NCBI GenBank assembly: GCA_963693315.1
Contig: OY856187.1
Span: 41,467,242-41,531,241, forward strand
Reading direction: 5' to 3'
DNA from: Diogma glabrata
Lineage: Eukaryota; Arthropoda; Insecta; Diptera; Cylindrotomidae
Length of the DNA stretch: 64,000 nt
Shown here: one piece after another, positions 22,250 through 35,800 of the stretch
Layout of the letters: every line of letters begins with the position of its first letter
Position numbering within the stretch: position 1 is the stretch's first letter
Notes under the pieces: generated by a model
The model's database searches: none
What the model saw: the letters and a program-made list of their open reading frames with translations, nothing else
What the model was told of the DNA's origin: nothing
Program-made: the position numbers and the translations under genes

Positions 22250-25200
22250 TGTGGTTTCACAACTTCACGAGTTTTCTGCATAGGATCTTGATGAAACTTT
22301 GGCAAATGATACAGGTTCACTTGAAAATGGAAGATCTGGATTCATTTCAAATTTGGACAAAATGGCGGAAGGTCTCCCGAACACCTCTAAGTTTAAATCT
22401 TGAATAACTTCTGATCCCGGGCTATGATCTTATTGAAACTTAGTATATAAGGTTTTAGTAATGTTTCCAATATTTCTGCATACCAACTTCCGGTTTGTCA
22501 CTTCCGGTTAAAAAGTTTTTTTTTCAGGTGTTTATCCCTACTGTAGCCTACATTTACCGATCGATTTTCATGAAACATTGCAAAAAGCTTTTAAATAACA
22601 TGAGAAAGATTTTATCAGCTTTTGGAGCACATTGGATAAAGGGTTGGGGGGTCCACCATACAACAGGTGGTTTTTTCCACAAAGTTTTTATGTTTGTTGG
22701 GAGCATAAAACATTCATTCGTAAATGAATTTTGATGACACTTTGGAAAAAAACGTAAACATGAATGACAAAGAACTGATTAGTTTTTGAGCGATAGTGAA
22801 CAAAGTGGTGGGGGGTCCCTGGAGCACCTGTTTTTTTGAAAGCTCTATAACTTCTGTACCTGATAAGCGAATTGGATGAAACTTGGTACATGAGTATGTA
22901 GTACGGTTTACAATAGTTCTGCATCCCAACTTCCGGTTTTTCACTTCCGGTAAAAAAATTTTTTTTGTACTTTTTTGAAGTCTTTTCAGTGTCTTTATGC
23001 ACACTACAGCCTACAATAATGAAGTGATTATGATGAAACTTATGGAATAGGGTTCCAATTAGTGTGAAAAGATAATTATCATGTTTTGGGACACATTGAT
23101 CAAAGTGGTGGGGGGTCTACCATACAAATGCTGAATTTTCACACTTTGTTTTTTAAGTTTGTTGGGAGCATAGAGACTTCATTCATTAATTTATTTTAAT
23201 GACACTTTAGGAAAAGATGGAGACTTAAGTAACAAAGAACTGATTAGTTTTTGGATAATATTGGAATAAGTGGTGGGGGTCCTCCCGAGCACCTGTTTAA
23301 TGTGTCACACTTTTTTCAATGTTTGTTGGGAGCACACAGCATTCGTTCGTGAACGAATTTTGGTGACACTTTGGAAAAAGATGCAAACATGTATGGCAAA
23401 GAACTGATTAGTTTTTGAGCGATAGTGAACAAAGTGGTGGGGGGTCCCTGGAGCACCTGTTTTTTTGAAAGCTCTATAACTTCTGTACCTGATAAGCGAA
23501 TTGGATGAAACTTGGTACATGAGTATGTAGTACGGTTTACAATAGTTCTGCATCCCAACTTCCGGTTTTTCACTTCCGGTAAAAAAATTTTTTTTGTACT
23601 TTTTTGAAGTTTTGTCAGTGTCTTTATGCACACTACAGCCTACAATAATGAAGTGATTATGATGAAACTTATGGAATAGGGTTCCAATTAATGTGAAAAG
23701 ATAATTCTCATCTTTTGGGACACATTGATCAAAGTGGTGGGGGGTCTACCATACAAATGCTGACTTTTCACACTTTGTTTTTTAAGTTTGTTGGGAGCAT
23801 ACAGACTTTGTTCATTAATTTATTTTAATGACACTTTGGAAAAAGATGGAGACTTAAGTAACAAAGAACTGATTAGTTTTTGGATAATATTGGAATAAGT
23901 GGTGGGGGTCCTCCCGAACACCTGTTTAATGTGTCACACTTTTTTCAATGTTTGTTGGGAGCACACAGCATTCGTTCGTGAACCAATTTTGATGAAACTT
24001 TGGAAAAAAATGCAAACATGTATGGCAAAGAACTGATTAGTTTTTGAGCGATAGTGAACAAAGTGGTGGGGGGTTCCTAGAGCACCTGTTTTTTTGAAAG
24101 ATCTATAGCTTCTGTACCTGATAAGCGAATTGGATGAAACTTAGTACATGAGTATGTTGTACGGTTTAAAATAGTTCTGCATCCCAACTTCCGGCTTTTT
24201 ACTTCCGGTAAAAAATTTTTTTTTGTACTTTTTTAAAGTTTTTTCAGTGTCTTTATGCACACTACAGCCTACAATAATGAAGTGATTATGATGAAACTTA
24301 TGGAATAGGGTTCCAATTAGTGTAAAAAGATAATTATTATCTTTTAGAACACATTGATCAAAGTGGCGGGGGGTCTACCATACAACTGCTGACTTTTCAC
24401 ACTTTGTTTTTTAAGTTTGTTGGGAGCATACAGACTTTGTTCATTAATTTATTTTAATGACACTTTGGAAAAAGATGGAGACTTAAGTAACAAAGAACTG
24501 ATTAGTTTTTGGATAATATTGGAATAAGTGGTGGGGGTCCTCCCGAACACCTGTTTAATGTGTCACACTTTTTTCAATGTTTGTTGGGAGCACACAGCAT
24601 TCGTTCGTGAACCAATTTTGATGAAACTTTGGAAAAAAATGCAAACATGTATGGCAAAGAACTGATTAGTTTTTGAGCGATAGTGAACAAAGTGGTGGGG
24701 GGTTCCTAGAGCACCTGTTTTTTTGAAAGATCTATAGCTTCTGTACCTGATAAGCGAATTGGATGAAACTTAGTACATGAGTATGTTGTACGGTTTAAAA
24801 TAGTTCTGCATCCCAACTTCCGGCTTTTTACTTCCGGTAAAAAATTTTTTTTTGTACTTTTTTAAAGTTTTTTCAGTGTCTTTATGCACACTACAGCCTA
24901 CAATAATGAAGTGATTATGATGAAACTTATGGAATAGGGTTCCAATTAGTGTAAAAAGATAATTATTATCTTTTAGAACACATTGATCAAAGTGGCGGGG
25001 GGTCTACCATACAACTGCTGACTTTTCACACTTTGTTTTTAAAGTTTGTTGGGAGCATACAGAATTCATTCATTAATCAATTCTAATGACACTTTGGAAA
25101 AAGATGTAGACTTAAATGACAAGGAACAGATTAGTTTTTGGACAATATTGGGATAAGTGGTACGGGGTCTCCCGAACACCTGTTTACTGTGTCACACTTT

Positions 25201-26110
25201 TTTCAATGTTTGTTGGGAGCACACAGCATTCGTTCGTCAACCAATTTTGATGACACTTTGGAAAAAAATGCAAACATGTATGGCAAAGAACTGATTAGTT
25301 TTTGAGCGATAGTGAACAAAGTGGTGGGGGTGTCCCATACAACTGTTTTTTTTTAAAGCTCAATAACATCTGTACCTGATAATCGAATTGGATGAAACTT
25401 TGTACATAAGCATTTAGTATGATTTACAAAAATTCTGCATCCCAACTTCCGGTTTTTTACTTCCGGTAAAAAAATTTTTTTTTAATTGTTGGCAGTTTTT
25501 TCAATATCTTTATGCACACTACAGCCTACAATAATGAAGTGATTATGATAAAACTTATGGAAAGGTTTCAATTAGTGTAAGAAGATAATTATCATCTTTT
25601 GGGACACATTGATCAAAGTGGCGGGGGATCTACCATACAACTGCTGACTTTTCACACTTGGTTTTAAAAGTTTGTTGGGAGCATACAGATTTCATTCATT
25701 AATCAATTTTAATGGCACTTTGAAAAAAGATAAAGACTTTATTGACAAAGAATTGACTAGTTTTTGGACAATATTGGGATAAGTGGTGGGGTCCTCCCGA
25801 ACACCTGTTTATTGTTTCAATGTTTGTTGGAAGCATACAACATTCGTTCGTTAAGTAATTTTGATTACACTTTGCAAAAAGATGCAAATATGTATGGCAA
25901 GGAACTGATTAGTTTTTTTAGCGATAGTGAACAAAGTGGTAGGGGGTCCTCCAAGCACCTGTTATTTTGGAAGCTCAATAACTTCTGTACCTGATAATCG
26001 AGTTGGATGAAATTTGGTACATACACATTTAGTACGGTTTACAACAGTTCTGCATCCTAACTTCCACTTTGTCACTTCCGATAAAATTTTTTTTACTTCT
26101 CGTACAAATT
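22250..26110. repeat. Higher-order satellite, 629-bp unit, about six copies
   Basis: The anchor CTTCCGG (followed by a second ACTTCCGG) starts at 22487, 22930, 23559, 24188, 24817, 25446 and 26061. Four successive intervals are exactly 629 bp, the first is 443 and the last 615. Units in the centre (about 23.97-25.03 kb) are almost identical while the flanks diverge. Each unit splits into four related parts of about 157 bp, each built around GATGAAACTT (or ATGACACTTT) and often a following GTGGTGGGGG. Short open frames in it on the minus strand repeat from unit to unit and are not considered genes. Confidence 0.92.
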
Positions 26111-26950
26111 CTTTTTCTCTTCTCGTACAACAGAATTTATGTTTGTTGGGATACTACTGCCTGCTTTAATATTTTTATTATTAGAACTACGAAATCCATA
26201 ATATTGGTTAGCTTTTAATTTAAGTATTTTATGGATATTAGCTCATTATATATCCAGAACACTATGTTTTCAGAGCTGTGGTGAAGTCAGCCTATGCATC
26301 AGCGTCGCAATATTTTTTTTATATAATCAGAAAATATTATTTTTGATTTTTTTATTAAATAAAATCAAATTATTTATAAAATACAATCAAAAAAATTTTT
26401 CCGAGTCCAATACAATCAAATAAATTGTTTTATTCTTACGGCAACTATAAATATAGGTTTATTTGTGTTTTCTTAGAACTACAATTGTGTGTGTTATTAG
26501 GCTTAATAGAATAAAGTAAATAGCTGTTAATTTTATTCTGTTGCGTGAATACAATACAACCATTTATTTGATTATATTTAACTCTGAAATAAATATTATT
26601 AATTTGATTTTTATTTATTTAAAAATCAAAAAAAACATTTTCGCTCTGATTATATAAAAAACAATAAATTCAAATTAATGCCCATATCTCTCTCTCTCTC
26701 GAATATTGAAAAAGGCAATGGCTACTACGATTAAATTGAATTTAATTTCCATTGCGAAAAAAACTAGTTTTTTGGTTTCGCAATTTTCATTAGTATTAGT
26801 TGTTAAAACTTTGATTAACAGCTGTTTATTAGGTAGATTTCATATAAAAATCTACCTATTGCAATGGGCTTCATCTCGGAATTTCGGAAAAATTTTTGTG
26901 CCAAACGACTATATATGATAAGCGGAGACAAAAAAACAAAAAAAACAAAA

Positions 26951-27141
<191 letters not shown>

Positions 27142-27159
27142 AACGATATGAGATATAAC

Positions 27160-27940
27160 GAAAACGACCGGCACTCTCACGGTCGCATTTGTTGAGGTAG
27201 ATCAAAAAAATTTTCTGTACTTGTGTGTTTTAATAATATCTTGGACAAGTTCGTGAATCAGCAAAATCCGACACGTGGTTAAGAAACTAGAGGCTTTTTT
27301 CTGAAAAAAATTGATTTTTTAAAACCGTTATAACGGCCGTTTGGATACTAATATTTCAAAAAATTTAACAAATTTAGAATCTTTGGAACCTTTTTTATCA
27401 ATTTGTTTTAAAACTAGACCTCTGCAGTTAGAGGTTCCTGAGTGAGCGGCTCCAACAAAAAAGTTTGCAAAAAAAAATTTTTTTTTGAAACAACCGGCAC
27501 TCTCACGGTCGCATTTATAAGGCCAGATCAAAAAACCTTTTTTTAAAATGTGCGTTTTGTTAATATCTTGGACAAGTTCGTAAATCAGCCCAATCCAACA
27601 CATGGTTAAGAAACTAGAGGCTTTATACTAGAAAAAAACTCTGTTTTTTAGATCCGTTATAACGGCCGTTTGGATTCTAATATTTTTAAAAACTTCATAA
27701 ATTTAGAATTTTTAAAACCTTTTTAATCAGTTTCTTTCAAAAAAACGACCTCTGCAGTTGGAGGTTTCTGAGTGAACGGCTCCAACAAAAAAGCTTGTAA
27801 AACACAAAATGCGTTTGAATCAACCGGCGCTCTCATGGTTGCATTTGTGGAGCAGGTTAGAGGTTTAGGTTTGTTGAAACCTTTGTTAGAGGTTTTTGAC
27901 TTGTTAGCTTCAACAAAAAAGTTTGCAACAATCCCCAACT
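27160..27940. repeat. Tandem repeat, about 328-bp unit, 2.3 copies
   Basis: ACCGGCACTCTCACGGTCGC recurs at 27167, 27493 and, slightly changed, 27823. Between them AATATCTTGGACAAGTTCGT and CGTTATAACGGCCGTTTGGA also recur in order. The third copy is partial and diverges after about 50 bp. Confidence 0.88.
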
Positions 27941-28884
27941 ACAATTTCCAAAAACCTTATAACAGTCAAAAAAATAAAAGATTTGAATAGAAGAAATTAA
28001 TTTTTTTTCTTAGAAATAAACTATTTTGATATTTTGCAGTAATTGCACAACATATGATATAGAGTAGGTTTGTGTCATAAATTATCACACACATGTTCTG
28101 TGGTAGATTTTATATTTGTTTGTTGCAAAATTGGATAGATATAATTTTGCTTGTAGGTAGCTAATTTTCTTTTTAAAATTTGTTCGATATCTGTTTGAAA
28201 TTAGTTTGTTTTGTTTAAACTAATCTGATACATCAGATTCTACTGGCACACAAAACTGTCTGATCTCGAAATCTACCTATTTCTAGCGGATATACGTGCC
28301 GCTTGGACTTTTTTTATTCTATTGAGACTAATAACGCACACAAAGATGTTTGTTAAACCAAAAATAAACCTTTATTTGTAGTTGCCGGAAGGATCAATTT
28401 TGCTTCAATTTTGATGCTTTCCTTCGTATTAAAAATAAAAATAGATTATTTTTCTGAATGGTTTGTCCAATTATGCAAGTATTATTATTAAAAGAAATAA
28501 AATGGATGAATAAAACATACTAATTTTCTTTTTCTGTATATGGAGTGAAAAAAAATAATAAAATCGACTCAATAGGAGTGAAATAAAAGAAGATTAAAAT
28601 TTTACTCTTATGAGTTAGAACGATATTAAAAATAGATAGTACATTTTGCTGTTTTTCGTGAGTTAAATTTTGTTCACGTAAACGTAAAACGTAAACGTTT
28701 TCACAACATAACATTCAAAATGTATATTCTGTTTTTCCGGGTTGATTTAAAATCTATATAAAATTATATGAAAATATCATAGCTACAACAATTTGTTATT
28801 TGTTATTAGAAAAACATTTTAATTAGTGAAATAGTATTCACTTTCGAGGAGTGAAAAAAGCACTCTAATAAAATAAAGTTGCAA

Positions 28885-29010
28885 CTGGTAATAAATATAA
28901 AGAAATTAGAGGACCACTAAACTTTTTCTGCGGAACACTAATGGCCCGCGGCCCACTGGTTGCGAAACGCCGCTCTATGCTATCCACTACGCCACAATAG
29001 TACTGTCTAG
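28885..29010 (-). mobile_element. Fragment resembling a hAT-type end next to a tRNA-like A box
   Basis: On the minus strand TGGCGTAGTGGATAGC resembles a tRNA A-box region. It runs into GCGGCGTTTCGCAACCAGTG and GGCCGCGGGCC, wording common at the ends of hAT elements. No second terminus or B box was found, so this is only a hint. Confidence 0.28.
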
Positions 29011-29105
29011 AAATTAAATGCATCAAATTCTGATTCAAATGAATAACATTTCCATAAAAGATTATGTCTAAAATAATAAAATAATGATGCTTCAACTTCA
29101 AATAT

Positions 29106-29290
29106 CATCGCCTCGGTCGCGTAGTAAAAAGCATGTCTGCCAAAGGATTCGAATTATGGCACTGATGAGTTAAAAATGAAAAATGAAGTTTTTCTCTGAG
29201 AAAAGCCCAACCATATCTTTTAATTAAAAAAATCAATTTATTTCCTTAGTTAGTTGAGTTTAATAGCTCACAAATGCTAGTTTATGTTAA
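29106..29290 (+). mobile_element. tRNA-derived SINE copy 2
   Basis: The tRNA-like head has CCTCGGTCGCGTAGT (A box) and GGATTCGAATT (a good B box). It is followed by TTTTTCTCTGAGAAAAG and the tail CCTTAGTTAGTTGAGTTTAA, then GCTCACAA. This matches the SINE at 6187 in order and spacing. Confidence 0.65.
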
Positions 29291-30410
29291 TGTTTTATAG
29301 TGCAAAATTTTAATTTACATCATCACATATTGAGAGGGTAGTATTCGGGGCTTATGTGAAAGTTCACCCCAACTTCTTTTCGTCTTGTGTACCGCGAATC
29401 CTCTTTATATATTGTGATCCGGATGCCGTTTCCAATGTCGTTGTTTAGATAAATCAGTACATTCATTGAAACAATTCCTTATATGTATAAACTATTTAGT
29501 TTGTTTTTAATTAAATCCTAAACATATCATACCTTACACAACAAACAACAATTTGTTGTAAATAAATAACAATATTAACCTTTTTGAACCGATTATATAT
29601 CACAAAACAAATTGCTTCTATTTGTAAAAATCTTCTTTAAAAACTAAGATTTGAAAGTATATTCACACAATTTCTAGCCAACAAAATAGAAAGAAAGGTT
29701 AAGACCAATGTTGTATAGACAAAAATAAAATGAAATTATTCATCTGCATGAACGCATTAACACAAACGCTAATAAATAGTGTGAATTCAAAAGTGAGAAA
29801 ACATATATTACATTTTTACAAGAACGGAGAGTAAACAATAACAACAACTATACATACTTTCTTATATACATAAATTTAAATTGATTATTGAACTTCTAAT
29901 AATGTTTTCAAGTTCAACGATTTCATGAAGAAGAAATGTAAGTTATATAACAAAATTGATATTTGTATAAAGAAAATAATCTAAAATAATTTAGTAGCAT
30001 AGCAACGCATTTGCATGAACGTTATGGTACGACCATTTAACTTAAACCCTGATGGGTTGTCATAACCATGTCATAGAAAAGTTTTCTGCTTAAAATACGC
30101 AATTGTAAATAATATGCGAGACCAAATCTTTCGTTTTGGTGACCCTGATCATAAACTTTTAAAAATTTTAATTTACGTTGTTTCAACAGATTTTATGTAC
30201 CAATTAATTTTAGGAAAAAGGTTTTATTAAAAGACATTACCAAAAATAATCGAATTTTATGTAACTATTAATTACAAGTATGTATGTTTAACATAACCAT
30301 TATTTCACACAATGGAGACTAGAATTAAAAATTGTAACATATTGTTCGTTTTTCATTTATTGTAACAATCAAGATATTTTATTCAAAATATTTTTTTGTT
30401 TAATTTTCAG
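29291..30410. other. End of the 19.9-kb intron, no gene seen
   Basis: AT-rich intronic DNA ending in TTTTTTTGTTTAATTTTCAG, a strong acceptor for the exon at 30411. Confidence 0.5.
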
Positions 30411-30578
30411 ACTACAAAACATTCAGATATTTTCGAAATATCACCTAGACCATTTTCAAATCCACCAAGTCCCGGTTTTCAATATTCACGATTACCTTCA
30501 AGTAATACAAATCAACCAGCTGGGGTTAGGCAACATGATTATAGTTCCAATAGAAATGCACCAACAAGAGTACAAAAT
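30411..30578 (+). CDS. Exon of the SEA mucin-like membrane protein gene
   Basis: This exon has 168 bp, 56 codons, phase 0 at both ends, with a TTTTCAG acceptor and a consensus GTAAGT donor. The product (TTKHSDIFEISPRPFSNPPS to NAPTRVQN) is rich in Ser, Pro, Asn and Arg and continues the style of the neighbouring exons. The phase matches the exon ending at 10492 and the one starting at 32848. It belongs to the extracellular, disordered part of the protein. Confidence 0.85.
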
Positions 30579-31189
30579 GTAAGTATTATTTACTAAAGAA
30601 TTTTTATTCAAATTATAGCGATTGGCACCGTAGTGGTTATTTTCGACAGTAAAATTAATCTAAGTCAGATACCACTTGGAACTTAATCGTATTCGTTTGA
30701 TTGCACATGAAATTTTATCCGAATTGAAATTTTAAATCGGGTTTCGCTTGGTTATATTAAATGTGGTATTGTTTTGAAATCGTTGTGTGATAATGTTATG
30801 TAAATGGAGCAATTTATATCATTGTATAAAACTAAAAGAATTTTCGTAATTCAATCAATTGTTTAAGGTTAAATAATTCTTTTTAATAACTAAATATAAT
30901 AGCTATATACTTACAACATTTAGGAACATTTGTTTTCTGTTCCCTTTTGTTTTTCCGTTGCTCCGGGTCGACTCGAGTGTCTGAAAAACGTGCATATATA
31001 GTTCCGTTTTTCAGTTAGTTTTCCGTACTCTAGAAAAGGAAAAATGGAACGCATGAAGTTATGATGACAATTCGGTGTCCGTTCGAATTTCCACTTATTC
31101 TATTTTCTTACAAACTTTAACTGCTATCAACTTAAAATTTTCTACAGTTATAAAATATACCTAAAACAAAAAAAATATTATATTTTATC

Positions 31190-31890
31190 TTAACCTTAAC
31201 GAGTGGGGTGTCATATAAACGGTGAATATTTTAGTCCAAAACAATTTTGTTTGTAATTTTCGAAAGCACAGTTTCAAGTTATTTTTTAAAATGTAAACAA
31301 TTTTTCGTGCTTTCTCTCCCCTTTAACTTCGAATATTACAAAAGAAAAGAATTGAAAAAATTCACGGTTATAGGAAATGTTGTAAAAATTGAATGAAAAC
31401 TATAGCGGTGCGGTCAGATCATCATTTAAAATTTTATTTGGAGGGGGTGAGTAGAAATTTAAAAAAAATTAATTTTGACCTTGACATGGGTGTCATACGA
31501 AAGATGAATTTTTTTCTAGTCCGAAACAATTTTTTTTAAATTTTAGAAAGCACAGTTTTGGATTTATTTTCAAAAATATGAAATTTTTTACTGTCCGCTA
31601 CACTAGAAAGGGAGTTATTTGGAGGGGGTGAGTAGAAATTTAAAAAAAAATTAATTTTGACCTTGACATGGGTGTCATACGAAAGATGAATTTTTTTCTA
31701 GTCCGAAACAATTTTTTTTAAATTTTAGAAAGCACAGTTTTGGATTTATTTTCAAAAATATGAAATTTTTTACTGTCCGCTACACTAGAAAGAGTTTGAA
31801 TATTGCACAGGTTTAGGAAATTTTCCAAAGATTGAACGAAAAATATAACATGCGGCTCATCATTTAAAATGTTACTTGAAGGAGGTTGAG
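31190..31890. repeat. Tandem repeat, about 181-bp unit, in a 2.3-kb intron
   Basis: GGAGGGGGTGAGTAGAAATT and the following 160 bp occur twice almost identically (from 31439 and 31620; offset 181). A diverged unit with GTGTCATATAAACGGTGAAT and GAAAGCACAGTTT precedes them from about 31200, and a partial unit (ATCATTTAAAATGTTACTTG) follows. No coding content. Confidence 0.85.
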
Positions 31891-32847
31891 AGTAGACAAA
31901 TCAATTGATTTTTTAACCATGCACTCGTTGACAACAATTTGACGACACTTTTGACCACTTACTATTGTAATAGATGACTTAATTTTTTTTCCAATAGATA
32001 TCCTCAAAAAACATAAATTAGAAATAAAGCTACCTAGAAAACCTCATGAGCCAACAACAGTTGAGTAAAATACGTTTCATATCTTCGATATCAAAAGTTC
32101 CACTATACATGATTTCGAAGTTTTCGTTAGCCACCATAAACAGTTATGGGTTAGATTTACTTCAACGTGAAACTTTATCAACAAAAACTGTTTTTTTCAA
32201 ATATTATAAATAGGTGAGACCCTTGGCAAGGGAGTTTCACACTTGACCGACTTTTTCATATGGCTGGTCTGTCCCAAACTTTGAATCATCAGTTAGTCTT
32301 AAATTATTTTAAAACAGTCATAATCGATATTATTCTACTGTTATGTTGTGCTGCTCTAAAACTATCAAAAAAGAGGAAACAAATGGTTGTTACGTCCATT
32401 CTTATTCACTGCTATTGGTATATATTCTTCCAAGGACACCGGTACAACTGTAGAATTTAAATTAATACTTTACTTGTATGAATCTATTCGTTTTCGAAAA
32501 CAGCTAATCAATTTTCAATTAACTGATTTTCAACTCAGTAAAAATTGTTCGAATGCAATTTTGCTCATCTTATTCGCATCTTTCTCAGTTTCTGAAAAAA
32601 TGTTTTTTGGATGTAGTCAATCCATATCTTCCATCTCCGTTTATCATGTATGGTCCGTCGTGCGGGACCAAAATGTTTGAAAAGTTGTGAGATGATACAA
32701 TAGATAGATTCTCGTATGAAATGTACCAAAATAAGGTTAAACAGTCATCCCTCTCAAGCTCGATTTTTTTCAATCAACCTAAATCAAACTAAATAAATTT
32801 TATTACTTTGTTTTCTTATTTTTTATTTATTTTTATATTAATTGCAG

Positions 32848-35800
32848 ACACCTCTTGCTTCGCTGCCTGATAAATCAAAAATAGAAAAACCATCATACAT
32901 CGGCCAACGTGCTGGTCCATCGTCGACCTTTGCACCATCAACATATGATCAAAATCGAGGGTTTAGTTACAGTAATCGAAACAAGCCAAGCAGTAATTAT
33001 AAATCATCAAACGATTATTATTCTAGTCAAGAAGATAGCCGTAACAGCAATAGCAATCGAAGCAATCGTTTTCATCCTAATTCTGATGCTAATAGTTCAA
33101 CAGAGGAAACTTCAATATCTAAAACTAAACCAACGAGAAAAAATCGTTTTAGCCCATCGACAAAACCAATCACTCAACCTCATACAACAGAATCGCCACC
33201 AGAACGATATCAAAACCGTCCAAATAAATCGATTTATCAATCAAGACGTCCTTCACACGGATATAGTAGCAGTGAAATTTTTTCCAATGAATTTCCCGCA
33301 CAAAATTCAAATCGTTTATTTGTAAAACCATCATTAAATGCTGCAGCTATTAATATAACACATAATGGAAGTGCTAAAGGTCGTGACAATTCATATGAAG
33401 AAAATATTGATGAAGTTTTACTAGACGAAAATTATGATTATGTTATTGAGAAGAAAAATCGTGATATTTATCTTAAGCAGCTTGATTCATCAACAAGCAC
33501 AACAACTTTAGTTCCCATTATTTCATCGACACCAAATTCAATAATAAAGATTGATACTAATAATATTAAAAAACTTGTTGAGAACTACTACTTAACAAAA
33601 CCAGAGGAAATTGTGGAAATTGTTGCGTCACCGTCGCCAGCATCTGTTGAAATTGAGGTGAAGGAAAATATAACAGAACCATCTAAAAATGAAACTGTTC
33701 ATCCAGTTATTCTTACCGATAATTTCTACTTGCCAAATCAAAACAAAGAAGTTCTTAATGAAAACGTAGATGAGGAGAGTTCAACCGAAGGATCGGATGA
33801 GTACGAATATGATTATGAAGATTACTCCGAAGAGGATACCGAAACACCAACAACTATTGAAACAATAACAGAGCAGAGTACTAACAACCACGAAATTTTA
33901 ACTGAAGCTGTTGAAGAACAAGCAGATGAAATCGATTCTACCAATAAAAGTGTAGAGGAGAATTTATCTTCTGAAGTAAATAAATCGTTAGAGGAACATA
34001 ACACAGAAATTTTAGGAAAGCAAGTCATATCAGTAGTAACTACAAAAAGTGTTGAAAATAGTACAATAATGAGCAACAACGAAAAACCGTTGGGTAAACT
34101 AGTTAGCGCAAGTAATAATATCAATAGCAGTAATGATGAGGATTTGAGTAATAATGGAACAACCGAAAGTTGGGTTGTTGTTGCATCTGTACAAACAAGT
34201 CGAAGTGTGTCAGGTGCAAGGTTTTTACCATTCCCGTCTGTTGAACAAGATGAAAAGAAGCAAGTTTTGTCCGAACTTGACACAAAAGATGATTTAAAAC
34301 TAGAAAGCGATGACGATTCGTTGAGCGAACAAATAACCACCATTCCAAATTATCAAAATAATGCGGAAGAAATTAGTGAGATTACAACAGTAAATGTACC
34401 AATCGAAACAAGTGAAGAAGTTCCTACTACAACCATTAAAATAGTTTCATCATCAACGACGGCTAAACCTGTGATATCGCAATCAACAGAAAGTATAATT
34501 GATAAATTAGATCGGGTTCAATCAGAATTGTCTAGCGGATTACTATCTGGTAAATTTCCGATCTTAAAAGAAATGGCTGACGGTCAACATGAGTCGTCCA
34601 CGAGATCAAATCAACCTTTGTTTAGAAAATACCAAACAACAAAAAGTCCTAACAGCAAGTCTCAACAATTTACATCAACAACTATAACGCCAAATGAAGA
34701 TATAAAAATTGCTGATGATGATATTTTACATACGGAAGATTTAATTGAATTGGCACCACCTAGTTTTAAACCCCGCAGTGGTCTTCCAAGTTTTAGAAAT
34801 AAAAAAATTCAAACAACATCTAAACCATCTGGAGACAATTTGAAGCCAGCCAGGAATCTAACAAACACAAGATCTTTTAAAAACACAGGTAATAATGCTC
34901 AAGATATATCAGCTTTGTTACCAAAAGGATATACCCCACAATCATCAGCTGAGGCAGACGATACACCGAAATTAAACGATTTGCTCAAAAAACTCAGTTT
35001 TGAGGATAGTTTAGACAAATTTTTGCCGCCGGGGTATAAAAATCCAGAAAAAACTGAAACAGACCCGGAATCGACCACTAAAAAAACATCAGGATATGTT
35101 ACAATTAGTGATGATGTTAGTAAGTTCTTACCACCTGGATACCGACAAAACAGTTACTCCACCAAAAAACCAAAATCAGCAACTGAAACTGTAAACCGAT
35201 TTATTCCACAAGGTCGTGAACCTTTAGCACCTTCATATTCTAGTAAAGAAGAATCTCTTCCATCACCACCGGCCGAATCGATTAATGATGATATTAGCAA
35301 ATTTCTGCCTCCCGGTTTTAAATTGGAGAATCTTGAAGAAAATAATTCAAAGCCAGATTCAACCACTAAGAAATCAATAGGATATGTTACAATTAGTGAT
35401 GACGTTAGTAAATTTTTACCGCCCGGCTTCCGACAAAACAGTTACTCAACCAAAAAACCAACAACTGAAAACGTAAATCGCTTTGTTCCACAAGGTCGCG
35501 AACCACTACCACCATCATTTTCTAGCAAAGAAGAATCTCTTCCAACAATACCTGGTGAATCGCTTAATGATGATATTAGTAAATTTCTGCCCCCTGGTTT
35601 TAAATTGAAGGATCTTGAAAAAAAAGATCCAGAGCCGGAATCAACCACTAAAAAAGCATCAGGATATGTTACGATTAGTGATGATATTAGTAAGTTCTTA
35701 CCACCTGGATACCGACAAAACAGTTACTCAACGAAAAAACCAAAAACAACAACTGAAGCCACAAATCGTTTTGTTCCAAAAGGACGTGAGCCCACTAGTA

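Noticed and set aside
22688..25994. Repeated open frames of 60-108 codons in the satellite, mostly on the minus strand (for example a recurring MHKDT start)
   Set aside because: The same frame recurs because the DNA is a tandem repeat. Frames lie in two phases at once, are broken in other units and show no domain.
28520..28714. Minus-strand frame of 64 codons
   Set aside because: AT-rich chance frame, no recognisable motif.
32260..32773. Three overlapping frames of 62-97 codons before the main exon
   Set aside because: They lie in the intron, in different phases, and the plus-strand one of 97 codons has no splice site that would join it to either neighbouring exon in frame.
33822..34348. 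Minus-strand frame of 173 codons within the mucin-like exon
   Set aside because: Antisense shadow of a Ser/Glu-rich coding exon; Leu/Ser/Val-skewed composition, no domain.
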